A stretch of DNA of 24,379 bases from assembly GCF_000003605.2 (NCBI RefSeq), contig NW_003128371.1, positions 104,017-128,395 of the forward strand. The letters are read 5' to 3'. The notes beneath the pieces were generated by a model. It had not been told where the DNA came from and ran no database searches. It worked only from the letters and a program-made list of their open reading frames with translations. A program made the translations under genes and the position numbers. This DNA is from Saccoglossus kowalevskii (Eukaryota > Hemichordata > Enteropneusta > Harrimaniidae). Every line of letters starts with the position of its first letter. Position 1 is the stretch's first letter. This document shows positions 11,333 through 21,570 of the stretch, piece by piece.

Positions 11333-13382
11333 TTACATTCTAGCGCTTTCCAGAGGTACAGTTGTTTTGTAACAGCAATGATTTATATTATTATACCTCA
11401 ATTATCTCTATGTTAAGTTGTTTTTGATGTTAAAAAAAATTCTCATTAATAATGAGGTTTTATGCTTGAAAGCGCCTGGATGATGTGACTTTTTGGTGTT
11501 GCAGTTAAGGGGGCATTATCCTAAGATATGGTGCATTAATTGCATTAAGGAATATAGAATTCAAAATATGTGTGAAAATATGAATGTGTGCATGTCATCA
11601 TGAAAGCTACTGTTCAGTGATGCTTTTGATAAGAAGGAAAAAAAATGTCACAGGGGGGTGATGGTAAAAATAACTTTGAGCTGATAGTTATGAGTGAAAG
11701 CATTCAACTCAATGAAATATAAATATACAGATGTTGTTCCTTCATCTCACTGATTGGCTCGCACACCATATATAGGCATGTATGGAGCATGGCATCATGG
11801 GAAGTGCCACAACTGTTCTCATTTATCTATCAGAGCCTTAGTTTCTTTCTGTATTTGTTTCATCCCTCTGATTGTCGTTATAGCTAAAATAAATCTGTCC
11901 TATAATAGTATGTTTGTATGCATGGATCTCAAATTCATGGCTGACAAATTTATTCAGGTTCCCAGTCGTCATCTGTTAAACAATGTGCATATCACATCTT
12001 TCCTGCTTTTTTGAAAAGTGTAATTGCAGGAGGCCATCTTGATGGTAAAAGCACTTGTAGCCTCACTACAGATTAACTGGGGTATGTAGCTGTCTCTGTC
12101 TGTCATGACAAGCATGCAACATTCGTAAATGAATACCCAATTCAGGGGGCATACTGATTGAAAAAAATACTTTTCACAAGTAGGTGGGACTGACTAGAAG
12201 TGTTACAACAATCAAAGTGTTTAATTACAACTTCTTTTAAGGACAAATAGTTCTTACATTACTATGAATAATTTAATCCATGTCGCTGTGCTGGAGTTTA
12301 ATGACAGTTAGTGCAATTGATGAACATTTTTCCACTACTAAAAGCAGCCATATTAATAACAGATCAACCAAAGTCTTAAGACTGTTATTAATGTTTATTT
12401 GATGCACGATACTGTCACTGTCATTGTAGGTTTCAAAGCTGAAAATAAAGCTTACTTTGTATTCAATAAAAATTGGTGCTATATAAATATTGCGTTGAAT
12501 CAAAAATAATGACTGAAAAAAGACAAGAAATGAGTAAATTTACTTCGTGAGATGATTATGAGCAGACAAATGTGAGGATCGACAATGTCAAGGATTATAT
12601 ATGATTTCTGCATCTGGAGATTAAATGCAGCAATGAAAAATTACATGACTAGCCTTATAATAATTTCTAAAGAACTGATACACATACCTGAAACGCCATC
12701 ATTAACACTTTGTGATGTCACAGACCTATATATGCCTACAGAGATGAATGAATTGTAGCAAAATAACTTAGCTTCAGCTTAGTAATTTGACATTGAGGTT
12801 TACTTAATTTAAACCTATATATTAGCATTATTATTATGTTTTCCATTCTAATTTTTGGGAGGGTACAATTTTGTGTAACTTAAAAAAAATATTGATGTAG
12901 TGAATATTACTTTGACGTTTTGTATGTCATAAAAAAAAAGAAGGAAAATTGAGACAGAGACTGTAACAGGAAATGAAAGTGATTGTTCCCTAGCGGGGGT
13001 AATAAACATACTGTGAAAACACAGTGAGAATAAATCCATCTCTAAACAATCCTCTAAGGAGTTGCAGGTCACATGACAGGTCAGCTGACTCATTACTTAG
13101 TGTATTTCAATCTAGGCTAGTATAGTTAGCTGTGGAAGATGTACAATGTATTGCAGTACACCCCTCCAAATTTAAATGGTATAATCCATCTATGATCTGC
13201 ATTTGAAATAAGTTTCATATTGTAAGGGCACGCCACTCAAATCTAGGATAGAGTCAATATAAAAATCAGGCCCATATCACAACTAGTTATTTTCTCAAGC
13301 ATGTGACTTATAAATACTATTTGCATGATGGTTTATATTGAGTCATAAGTAAGTTCCTAACACATGGAATTTGTAGTGTCTG
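11333..13382. other. intronic AT-rich DNA
   Basis: No exon, RNA gene or clear transposon is recognised. Short ORFs (11754-12014 +, 12273-12503 -, 12848-13093 -) lack motifs and splice context. Confidence 0.5.
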
Positions 13383-13950
13383 CTCTATTAGGGTGGAGAT
13401 CAAAATCAAACCAGCGGTTTCCAGACAAGTATTCCCGGAGCTGAGCTTCTCTCTTAAATCTAGGTCAGAATTTTGAAATTTGTGATTGTTATTATAGTCG
13501 CAAGACTTTGGCATTAAATCAAATGGGAAATCCCTGACAAGACATGATTGGATTTCTGAATTTTGACCAACTTATTTAATATTTTTATTCTCAAACTCAG
13601 ACTTATGGTAGTTACCCTCTCTATCAATTGACTAATAATAATATTAATAATAATAATAATAATTATTATTATTATTATTATTATAATAATCAAGTTTTAT
13701 TGCATCCTTAGAAATTACAATATTTCTTTTGGTAAAAAAGCAATAAATATATCCATACACAATTGAACCTGTTCGTATTCTAATAGAAGAAATTACGTTT
13801 TCTGGGTGAGCTCATTAAAAGTTAGTTAGTGAAATCAGCAGTGATCCTTGGAGCTCCCCAGAGCCCCATGGGAGATGAGGTAGCTCCACAGAGTTCTGGG
13901 GATACCAGGTTGGAAACCGCTGGTTTGATTTCGATCACTTTCCTAATAGA
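13383..13950. mobile_element. inverted-repeat element with arms of about 66-70 bp
   Basis: The left arm (13383-13448) and right arm (13881-13950) are inverted copies. Both carry TCTATTAGG at the outer end and share the exact block AAATCAAACCAGCGGTTTCC (read from the left arm, and on the minus strand from the right arm). About 430 bp lie between them. This could be one element with long terminal inverted repeats (about 570 bp) or two opposed copies of a short repeat. The outer ends give no obvious target duplication, so the boundaries are approximate. The shared sequence makes similar peptides appear in ORFs on both strands. Confidence 0.65.
13633..13690. repeat. (AAT)n/(ATT)n palindromic microsatellite
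   Basis: A run of AAT-type units switches to ATT-type units near 13661, so the two halves are complementary and could fold into one hairpin. It lies inside the inverted-repeat element at 13383-13950. Confidence 0.9.
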
Positions 13951-14049
13951 AATGCATAATTCTAAAACTGCATTTCTTGTATGTAAAATAATTAAAATAT
14001 GGCTTATGTACCCCATAGAACCACCTAAGTGCAATGAGCTTCCAATTCT

Positions 14050-14062
14050 GGGGGGGGGGGGG
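14050..14062. repeat. poly-G tract, 13 bases
   Basis: An uninterrupted G13 in otherwise AT-rich DNA, able to form quadruplex-type structures and prone to length error in sequencing. Confidence 0.9.
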
Positions 14063-14570
14063 ACCACTGCAAAGGCTATAAAGTATCAGGAAAACGTTGG
14101 GATGGTTGTTGAGACTTCCCTGAACAGTGTAACAAGATTACCCCTTACGTGTGCAACATGTATAGATTTGGTTGTACAGAATTACTGATTTTGTGCTGTT
14201 TTCTCAAATTTAGCTATTTTCACCGGCTCTTTGACATATGGTACAGTGGTGTGCGTCTTAGCAATGTGGAACGTCTTGTGGCGTAGCTCCGCCCCGAGGA
14301 TAGAGCAAATACAGTGTTCATAGCAAATGGTTCATATTGCTTAATGGGCCCTAAACAGCTGTTTCCCGGTTATATATTTCAATATATTGTTACATGAAAA
14401 ATCACCCTACCCTTTCATTACTTGTTCAAGCAACTTTGCTTTTTTGCTGTAACCTCCAAAACATGCTAAACAAATTCCTAATATGTTTCATGAATTCCGC
14501 TGCAAGTGCAAATAGCCATTGGTATATATTAATTATTAAAGGTCGTCACTGAGTTCATCTGCATTGTCAA

Positions 14571-14890
14571 GATCATATTTTCCATTTACTGCAAGATCCT
14601 GTGTTATGCATACATGATATCAAATGTAAAAACACGACAAACAAAGGTCATAGCGTTGTAGCGACATTTTAGAGGTATTTCAATAACTAATAATGTGCTA
14701 TAAAAGTCAATTTTAATGATGTAAGGGTATCAAATGCAATATTCCTCGTTCAAAGATTGGCATTTCAACACTGAGCTATAAAACAAACAAATTCAAGTTC
14801 AAAATCAAATTATTTGATTTTTGCTGCAGCCACTCAGTGAGTGCCTTTTACGCAATACGCAAGATCTCGTATGAACAGAAAATAATCCAT
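14571..14890 (+). mobile_element. TIR element, family with GCGAGATCTCG ends, copy A (old)
   Basis: Aligns along its length with copy B (16472-16832). Shared blocks include ATTTTCC at the left end, AAACAAAGGTCATAGCGTTGTAG, AATAATGTGCT, GCAATATTCCTC, TTCAAAATCAAAT and AAGATCTCGTATG near the right end (first block shown shortened in places). Terminal inverted repeats are degraded. Many CG dinucleotides present in copy B are TG or CA here (for example CTGCAAGATC for CTGCGAGA-type sequence), consistent with age and methylation-driven decay. A stretch of roughly 40 bp present in copy B is missing or replaced. Boundaries are approximate. Confidence 0.7.
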
Positions 14891-15013
14891 TTGAGGATTT
14901 CAACAGAATGATAAGCCTGCTAAGCACCCCAGACAATAGGAATGGTTCATCTTGCTTTAAACTGTGCAGTACGTATCAAAGTAACCTTGCTATATCCACA
15001 AACACAGTGACTC

Positions 15014-15088
15014 ATTTGCATATTCTTGGTCACTAATTAGCATATGCATACATTATGATTCTTGTTGCAATTTACATAATTAGCATAT
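15014..15088. promoter_or_regulatory. octamer and homeodomain-like motif cluster
   Basis: A canonical octamer ATTTGCAT lies at 15014-15021. TAATTAGCATATGCAT follows at 15034-15049, and TAATTAGCATAT recurs at 15077-15088. POU and homeodomain proteins recognise such sites. In AT-rich intronic DNA the match could be chance, but the repeated 12-mer within 45 bp is notable. Confidence 0.3.
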
Positions 15089-15538
15089 CATTAACTTCTA
15101 TTGTTTTCTTGAAAATTCAAGCATGACAAATATGGGTATGCTTATGATTATCGACAGTACTATGTTAAATTTTGTTGACACAGATTACTTCACCTTTCAT
15201 CATGATTACAGATTATGCTGGTGAAGAGAAATGGGGTACAACTTGTTAATTTAATGTGTTGTTAAAATTTATGGCTGTTTAGTCATGACGCAAATCATGA
15301 CTCCGTGACTGTGTGAACGAGGCATGTGCGAGGCATATTTATCTTTTCAAAGTAGTAATCATCATATAATAAACGATAAGGTCAGAGATCAGACAGAAGT
15401 GTTTTCTGATTGGCTTACCTGAATCCATCATTCACCAGTTGGATGATGTTCTCAAAGTTGGAATAAATCTGTTTAGAATAACAATTTTTATCCTAAACCA
15501 ATTCAACTAACCTTCATATTCTCCAAAGACGATTACCT

Positions 15539-15552
15539 GTTACCATGGAAAC
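15539..15552. promoter_or_regulatory. RFX-type X-box
   Basis: GTTACCATGGAAAC fits the palindromic X-box GTTNCCATGGNAAC recognised by RFX factors. It is a single intronic site; function is inferred from the motif only. Confidence 0.4.
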
Positions 15553-16471
15553 AAATGGTTAATATAATTGATAAAACTAAAATAAAAACAGTAATAGTCT
15601 CTTTATTAGGATAAATAATGTCGTGAAGGCACCTTTGAATTTTGAATAACAAATATTGATTTACAATTATTAAATTTGTGTTTTCTAAATTAAAGCAGTC
15701 ATTACTGAATGCTATGGAATGACTACTAGAATTACATCCACTAATTCTGTAGATTCCAGTTTTTGACTCTTGTAACATACTTATACTCAACATTGATTGT
15801 ATGTGTCTTCAACTTGTTATTCGCCGTGCGATGGTGAATACGGAAATAGTCATTTTCTACTACACTAATAATTTGGAACTCTAGTGGGGGAAAGGTGACT
15901 CAAAATATTAAAACAACTGTGATAACTGGAACGTCTCTAAAGATAAAGTGGGTAGGGAGAACTCAGATTCTCAAGCACTGGTAGTGATCTGTCCAACAGT
16001 GTGTTGTGCATTTCAAACATTAACTTAGCACGCTGAAACATGTTGAATCACTCTGTGTATGATGTGTTTAGTCTATGTAACGCAGATGGGTATACATATA
16101 GTGCCAGGGAATAAGTGCTGGGACTACACTTTAGCCTACCAATATATATAAATGAATAAATACCAGTAGCACTTTAGCATTTAAATGAAAGGAAACTAAA
16201 TTTGGCTTACTAATACCAGAAGGTGAAAACAAGTTTTGACATTTTATGTGAATATCAATTCACTGTTTTGCATAATTAATTAAGAGCTACCTACTTATTC
16301 ATCAGAACAGTTAGGCTGTACATCTACTTACCATGTTAAGTTACCGTACATCAGTTGATTGAGCTTGTTCAGTAGATATATTATACATGTTTTTTTTTAT
16401 ATAAAAATCCGGTGACAAAAAATGAAAGCTCTTTACTAATCAATCATGAATGTAAGAGTACCTTTGTAATA

Positions 16472-16832
16472 GACCATTTTCCGTTCACTGCGAGAATCAC
16501 GCATTATGCGTGAAATCGAACGTAAAAACAGAACAAACAAAGGTTATAGCGTTGTAGTGGCGTCAAACATCGCATGGGATTCGACAAACGCGAAGTATTT
16601 TGGGGGACATTTCCATGCTTAATAATGTGCTGTACACATTTGATGATAGGCAATTTTGATTAAGTAAGGGTATTCGGAAGCAATATTCCTCTGTCGAAGA
16701 TCGGCCGGTCGATGTGAGTTACGAAATAAAGAAATTCTAGTTCAAAATCAAATCGTTCGATTTTTGCGGCAGACGATCGACGCGTGTTTTTCATACATCT
16801 CGCGAGATCTCGCAATTGTACGGAAAATCCCC
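16472..16832 (+). mobile_element. TIR element, family with GCGAGATCTCG ends, copy B (best preserved)
   Basis: A 361 bp element flanked by TA at 16470-16471 and 16833-16834. The left end reads GACCATTTTCCGTTCACTGC, and the right end on the opposite strand reads GGGGATTTTCCGTACAATTG followed by CGAGATCTCGCGAG. It thus has imperfect terminal inverted repeats with a GCGAGATCTCGC palindrome near the right end. An internal palindromic stretch includes AAATCAAATCGTTCGATTTT. There is no ORF, so it is non-autonomous. TA flanks suggest Tc1/mariner-like mobilisation, but this is inference. CG dinucleotides are well retained compared with copy A. Confidence 0.8.
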
Positions 16833-17757
16833 TATTGTCACAACTTTATAATCCACTAATGCCTGTGTTATTATGATTCCAGTTGCATCATGACACACAC
16901 TTTGGTAGATTAGACATGTGTTCTAGTATTCGAATATACATACAACACAATGTAAATGCTACCTGTGAAAAACCCTACACACCCATTGCCCTCCCCAAAT
17001 GCAGAGTTAAACAGGGTGGGGGTAAGCAATTTCATCAGCATTTTTGTCACTGGTTCAGATAAGGAATCCTTGATGTAAATAGTAAACACCATTTTCTCTT
17101 CAATTAAACAGCGTTAGTAGGCAATGCGTTAACAATTTGGTCTTCTGAATAGTTCATGTCTTAAAATGACTCTTAATCTGCTCACACAACTGACATGTAT
17201 CAATTCTAATGATTATGAAAAAATTAATTTGTAAAATATTAACCAGTAAATTCAGTTCTATGATTTTTGTGAAACACTTGTTTATTAGAAAGAAAACACT
17301 AAAATGTAGCATCTAAACTCACCATATGGAATTACAAATATTTATTTGTATGCTTTGGACTGAAATTATATTAATCAATGAAGCAGAAAATAGAAACTGA
17401 AAACCAAGCTTTCCCAATTCATTTAACAATTTTTTTTTTAATTAATTAATATCTGTTTTAGACACTAAATGCATGCTTATCATGAGTACTTTTTGTTTGT
17501 GTATACATATTGATTTCTGGGAATTGGCATTTGCACTACATGTGTGTTGATCTCTGATAAAAATAAGTCATTTTAACGATCCAGCAGAAAATGCACGTAA
17601 TTAATTGTGTATGTGCTCTTTGAGATTCGCTTCTAATAGAGTAAATATGGTTTTAACGATCCAGGTTGAATACAATAAATGGTGTAGTAATACAGCAAAT
17701 ACACAATTCGTGTATAAAAACTAAATTTTGGTGATTAGACTTAAAAATTCACTAATT

Positions 17758-18018
17758 TTAAAGGGCGGTAGTCGCCGCGTCTCATATAAACAAAGATGGT
17801 GACTTTGACTGTTACGCAGATCAACGAATACAAACTGAGACGATTCCAAGCTTTAATTTCAGTTTTTAGGTGATTGGAAGGTATCGAAGGAGTCAGTGCC
17901 CAGGTCAAACCTCACACTTGTGATTTCCATTTGAAGAGCACATTTGGATTGTGGAAAAAATCAATGTTTATCAATACAAATGTTGCACATGCGCAGCGCG
18001 ACGAGCACCGTGCTTTAA
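17758..18018 (+). mobile_element. MITE with TTAAAG ends and a micro-ORF, copy 1
   Basis: 261 bp. The left end is TTAAAGGGCGGTAGTCGCCG; the right end read on the minus strand is TTAAAGCACGGTGCTCGTCG. The body is over 80 percent alike by eye to the inverted copy at 21302-21570. An ATG at 17796 in good context (AAAGATGG) opens 25 codons starting MVTLTVTQINEYKLRRFQAL and ending at TGA 17871-17873. The downstream ORF starting at 17874 merely reads through this repeat. TTA or TTAA at both borders may be the target duplication. CATGCGCAG near the right end resembles an NRF-1 site. Confidence 0.8.
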
Positions 18019-18564
18019 GCAATTTTCACCATGATAATATTTTTGTTATATTTAGTTCAAATATATTATATAATGCATTGTTATCTGTTCAAATTAGCTT
18101 TCACTGTCTTGAATGTAGCATTCTGTCTGACAGTCAGGTGGCTGTACAAAATGTAATCAACTATGTATTTGTAGTGCTTAGGGTGGCGACAACTAAATCC
18201 ATTCTCAGTGTGTATTAATTAAGATACAGAAATTATATAGGTGAATTCCGTACACGAAAATCAATGGGTGGGAGTGGGGGCTCTTTGATGGAAAGGGTCA
18301 TCAATTTTAAGAACCAGGATTTCTAATATAATCTGTGTTTTAGGATAATGGCATTGATTCATACAAAACAGACTTACAAGTTGAAGGTAGGTCAGGCCAT
18401 CAATTAGTGATGGAGGCCACTGTAGTTGTTCATGTCTGAAGCCGCTTATACTGTATATTGAATTGATACAGATACACATGCACTAATTTACATAAATATG
18501 TGACAGTCTCAAATTAAGTATCATTTTGAATGGAATCTCATTACCAGTCACCTTAATATTTTTT

Positions 18565-18588
18565 AATTGTAAATTATTATTTACAATT
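18565..18588. repeat. perfect inverted repeat, 10 bp arms
   Basis: AATTGTAAAT and ATTTACAATT are separated by four bases. It is AT-only apart from one G-C pair and could form a small hairpin. Possibly chance in this composition. Confidence 0.6.
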
Positions 18589-19415
18589 TGCAAAACCCAT
18601 ATTTTCAAATATTTATATTCAATATTTATTGTAATTTCCTCAGGTGTGTTTTACAGTTGTTTCTTTTTCTTTATGTTCTAATAAAGACCTAGGTGTGCAA
18701 TATTAATTCTGTCTGATGGAAAGTTAATTCTGGACAGTGATGAGAATAAATGTCTAATTCATCACAAAGCCATGTAAAAGAAGTCTGACTTATGAGTGAA
18801 ATGAAAAATTGAAAAATGTCATTTTTTCAGGGCATGGGGCTCTGACATATATATCAAAATAATTGGTTAGAAAGTTAGAAAATGTTGAATTATAGTATTA
18901 CTCAATATTCTGACAGTGCTTTCACTTTATTTTAAAAAACCTATTTAATATCTGGCACGACTTCGGATGTTGTCATGTGTATGTCATTTTTCAACGTAAT
19001 CTTTCTATAAAGTCAATATTGTTATTAATAATACTGTTAATGCTTTTAGGCAAAAAAAGAGAAGGTTTTGCTTTTCGTCATGTTAAATGTATAAATTTTT
19101 GTATTAAATAATCAATTAAATTAAATCATTTTGCAATCTATTCTAGGATGAGAGGTAAAACATTTTCTTTGGCCTTATTTGATGAGGGACTAATTCTGCT
19201 GTGTTACTTTCAGGAAATATTGTCCTCAATAATACTATCAAGTTACCAAATAGAAAATGGTTCGTGCATCGAGAATTGAATATAATAGTCTTGTAAATAT
19301 TCAAAAACTGTATGAATTGGAATAACATAAGATCCAAAGACATGATGAAAATATTATATATTTGTAATGGAATTTGTGCAAAATTTATGATCACCTGTCG
19401 AGTATGAAATTAAGA

Positions 19416-19433
19416 CCCCCCCCCCCCCCCCCC
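19416..19433. repeat. poly-C tract, 18 bases
   Basis: An uninterrupted C18, able to form i-motif/quadruplex structures. Length is likely variable and error-prone. Confidence 0.93.
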
Positions 19434-19581
19434 GGCTTTTCAATTTAAAATTTATCAATCTGGGTGATGGATCAATGCTTACAATTTATTGAAATAGCTT
19501 GTAAAATTCAATATTACCGATGCTGTGAATGTGAGGATCAGTCTTGTAATTATCTTTTTCTGATATAGATATTGTTATGGT

Positions 19582-19680
19582 GTGTGCGGAAGTTTCGTCG
19601 TCAAAGTGAGTGGGCAGTGTTCGCCTGCTGGGAATATAAACGTCCAAATGATTTAATCATGCACTGTGATGTCCGCACAC
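19582..19680. repeat. inverted repeat GTGTGCGGA / TCCGCACAC around a GC-richer core
   Basis: Arms at 19582-19590 and 19672-19680 are perfect 9 bp complements, enclosing about 81 bp that is more GC-rich than its surroundings. It may be a small decayed TIR element or a structured segment. I cannot assign it to a family. Confidence 0.4.
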
Positions 19681-21301
19681 CTGTGCCGATCTACAAATCA
19701 ACATTCAGCGTCTGACTCCACAGACGTGTAGGATATGTACCGCAGTATCGACACATGGTAACGTTGCAGAGAACGTTATAGAAACTGAGCAATGTGAACT
19801 CCAATTAAAATCAATCGCAATTGACACCCTGTCAGTGTCAAGTAGGAGAGCTAGTAGGATACGGCATATAAAACACGTATAATTACGATTATACAGTAAC
19901 AAAAACACACATAAGTGCTTAATATAATACAGACATTCAAATAATGCTATATTAAGTAATTTATTTAAATTCACCGAGAGGTCACCGGAAATTATTAGTT
20001 ATTTCATCCAGTATATATGTATTTATCAAATTCACTCACATGTATGTATGATTAATATTTATAATGTCAACCTGTCACCACACAATGAGTAATCTTTCTG
20101 TATCCAATATGTTGTTGATAAATTAGGACATAGCGATGAATTCTACATACAACTCTCAATAGTTGACATGTTCGTCACTGTGTTGAAGGATTCAAAGTAT
20201 TAGTATTGATGTAAAAAAAAAAAAAAAAGATTTGTAATACCATATTGATCAGGACATAAATTATATTTAACAAAATGTAATGTGTCAATATTTTCTTATA
20301 TATGACATTAAATATAAATAAAAAAAAATTCATGAATATTCATTATCTTTATCTAACGGATGTAATTATTTTAATTTTAAATAACGATGTCTTTCACACC
20401 GTGCAACATCTGGCTTAGCATGTATAATGTGATGTGGATAGAAATTAGTTAATTCTTGCAGTTGTTTGATCTTAGCGTCATGTCTGTTTAGCTTTCATGG
20501 CAGATTATTATGTGAAAAAAAATGTTTTTTTTTTCTTGTATTTGTTTGCAATTTTAGCATTCATGAATTGATGACATAGATATTTTTTTTATTGATTACT
20601 TGAAGATAGGCGGATAATCGTTTTGGAGCATTCATATATAAATACATTATTCGGTGGTTAAAATTATGTTATTTTTGTTGCTAAGTGAAATGTGCTAAAA
20701 TTAATGTGAACATGTGAAATTACAATAGAATTTGTTTAACTTAAAATATATGAATTTAAAACACAGTAAAAATATAAATATAAAAAAAAATTATATTCAA
20801 AATAGTGAAATTACGATTGGAAATAATTTATAATAAATGGAACACAATGATGTTTGTGTTCAAATAAGGAATTAAACTCTCTTTCGGAAATTTCAATTTA
20901 CCCTTACAATAAAATGAACAGTTTATTGTAACATGATTTTTAAATGGCATGTTTAGTCTTGTTCAAATTATATTCTGTAAATTTCATGATTTTCACTCAT
21001 TCACAAAAAATTTGTTACAATGTGGTATTCAAAAAATATTTGGCGACAGGTAATGTGCAGTAAATTTGGCTGCTGGTGAAAGCAGCTGGATTAAATTTCA
21101 TGTAGATCACAATGACAATGTGAAGATCACCAGTGAAATATTCATTGAGCAAAATTTTGTGATTATCCCTGAAATTTGTGAGAATTATTTTCTCACAAAT
21201 GAACACATCAAACCTGTTATTTGAGGTTCTGATGATTAGAACAAAATATTCATCAGTTAAAATATGTGTAAAGTATATTTGAAATATTTTGGATAATTTG
21301 G

Positions 21302-21570
21302 TTAAAGCGAGGTAGTCATTTGTGTTGATAAACATTGATTTTCCCACAATCCAATGCGCTCTTCAAATGGAAATCACAAGTATGAGGTTTGACCTGGGCA
21401 CGACTTGCACTGATTACCGCCGGTGACTCCTTCAATAACATGAAAATTACTTAATTAAAGCTTGGAAACGTCTCAGTTTGTACTCGTTGATCTGCGCAAC
21501 AGTCAAAATCGCCATCTTTGTTTATATGAGACCCATATATATATATATATATACGACTACCACGCTTTAA
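21302..21570 (-). mobile_element. MITE with TTAAAG ends and a micro-ORF, copy 2 (inverted)
   Basis: 269 bp, in opposite orientation to copy 1 at 17758-18018. The plus-strand left end is TTAAAGCGAGGTAGTCA; the other end read on the minus strand is TTAAAGCGTGGTAGTCG. The micro-ORF on the minus strand (21515 down to 21447, 22 codons) starts MAILTVAQINEYKLRRFQAL. It is identical to copy 1 at 18 of the first 21 residues and has the same strong start context. An AT microsatellite (21535-21553) interrupts the element near one end. A T18 tract (21574-21591) lies just outside. Confidence 0.8.
21535..21553. repeat. (AT)n microsatellite inside MITE copy 2
   Basis: About nine AT units replace the CCGCG-type sequence found at this position in copy 1, so the run arose after the element family diverged. 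Confidence 0.85.

Larger units (their letters stand above)
18019..21301. other. intronic AT-rich DNA between two inverted MITEs
   Basis: No exon or transposase-like ORF lies between the two inverted copies, so they are more likely two separate MITE insertions than the ends of one 3.8 kb autonomous element. The interval holds a short perfect palindrome, a hairpin, a poly-C tract (each listed) and a 16-base poly-A at 20213-20228. Confidence 0.5.

Noticed and set aside
13829-14188. 119-codon plus-strand ORF
   Set aside because: Its N-terminal part lies in the right arm of an inverted repeat and it runs through a poly-G tract. No homology is recognised.
17874-18218. 114-codon plus-strand ORF
   Set aside because: It starts within MITE copy 1 and continues into flanking DNA. 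The equivalent frame is not maintained in copy 2.
17758-21570. A single 3.8 kb DNA transposon with 260 bp inverted ends
   Set aside because: Each 260 bp arm has its own TTAAAG-type ends on both sides, and no transposase lies between, so two separate MITE copies are the simpler reading.
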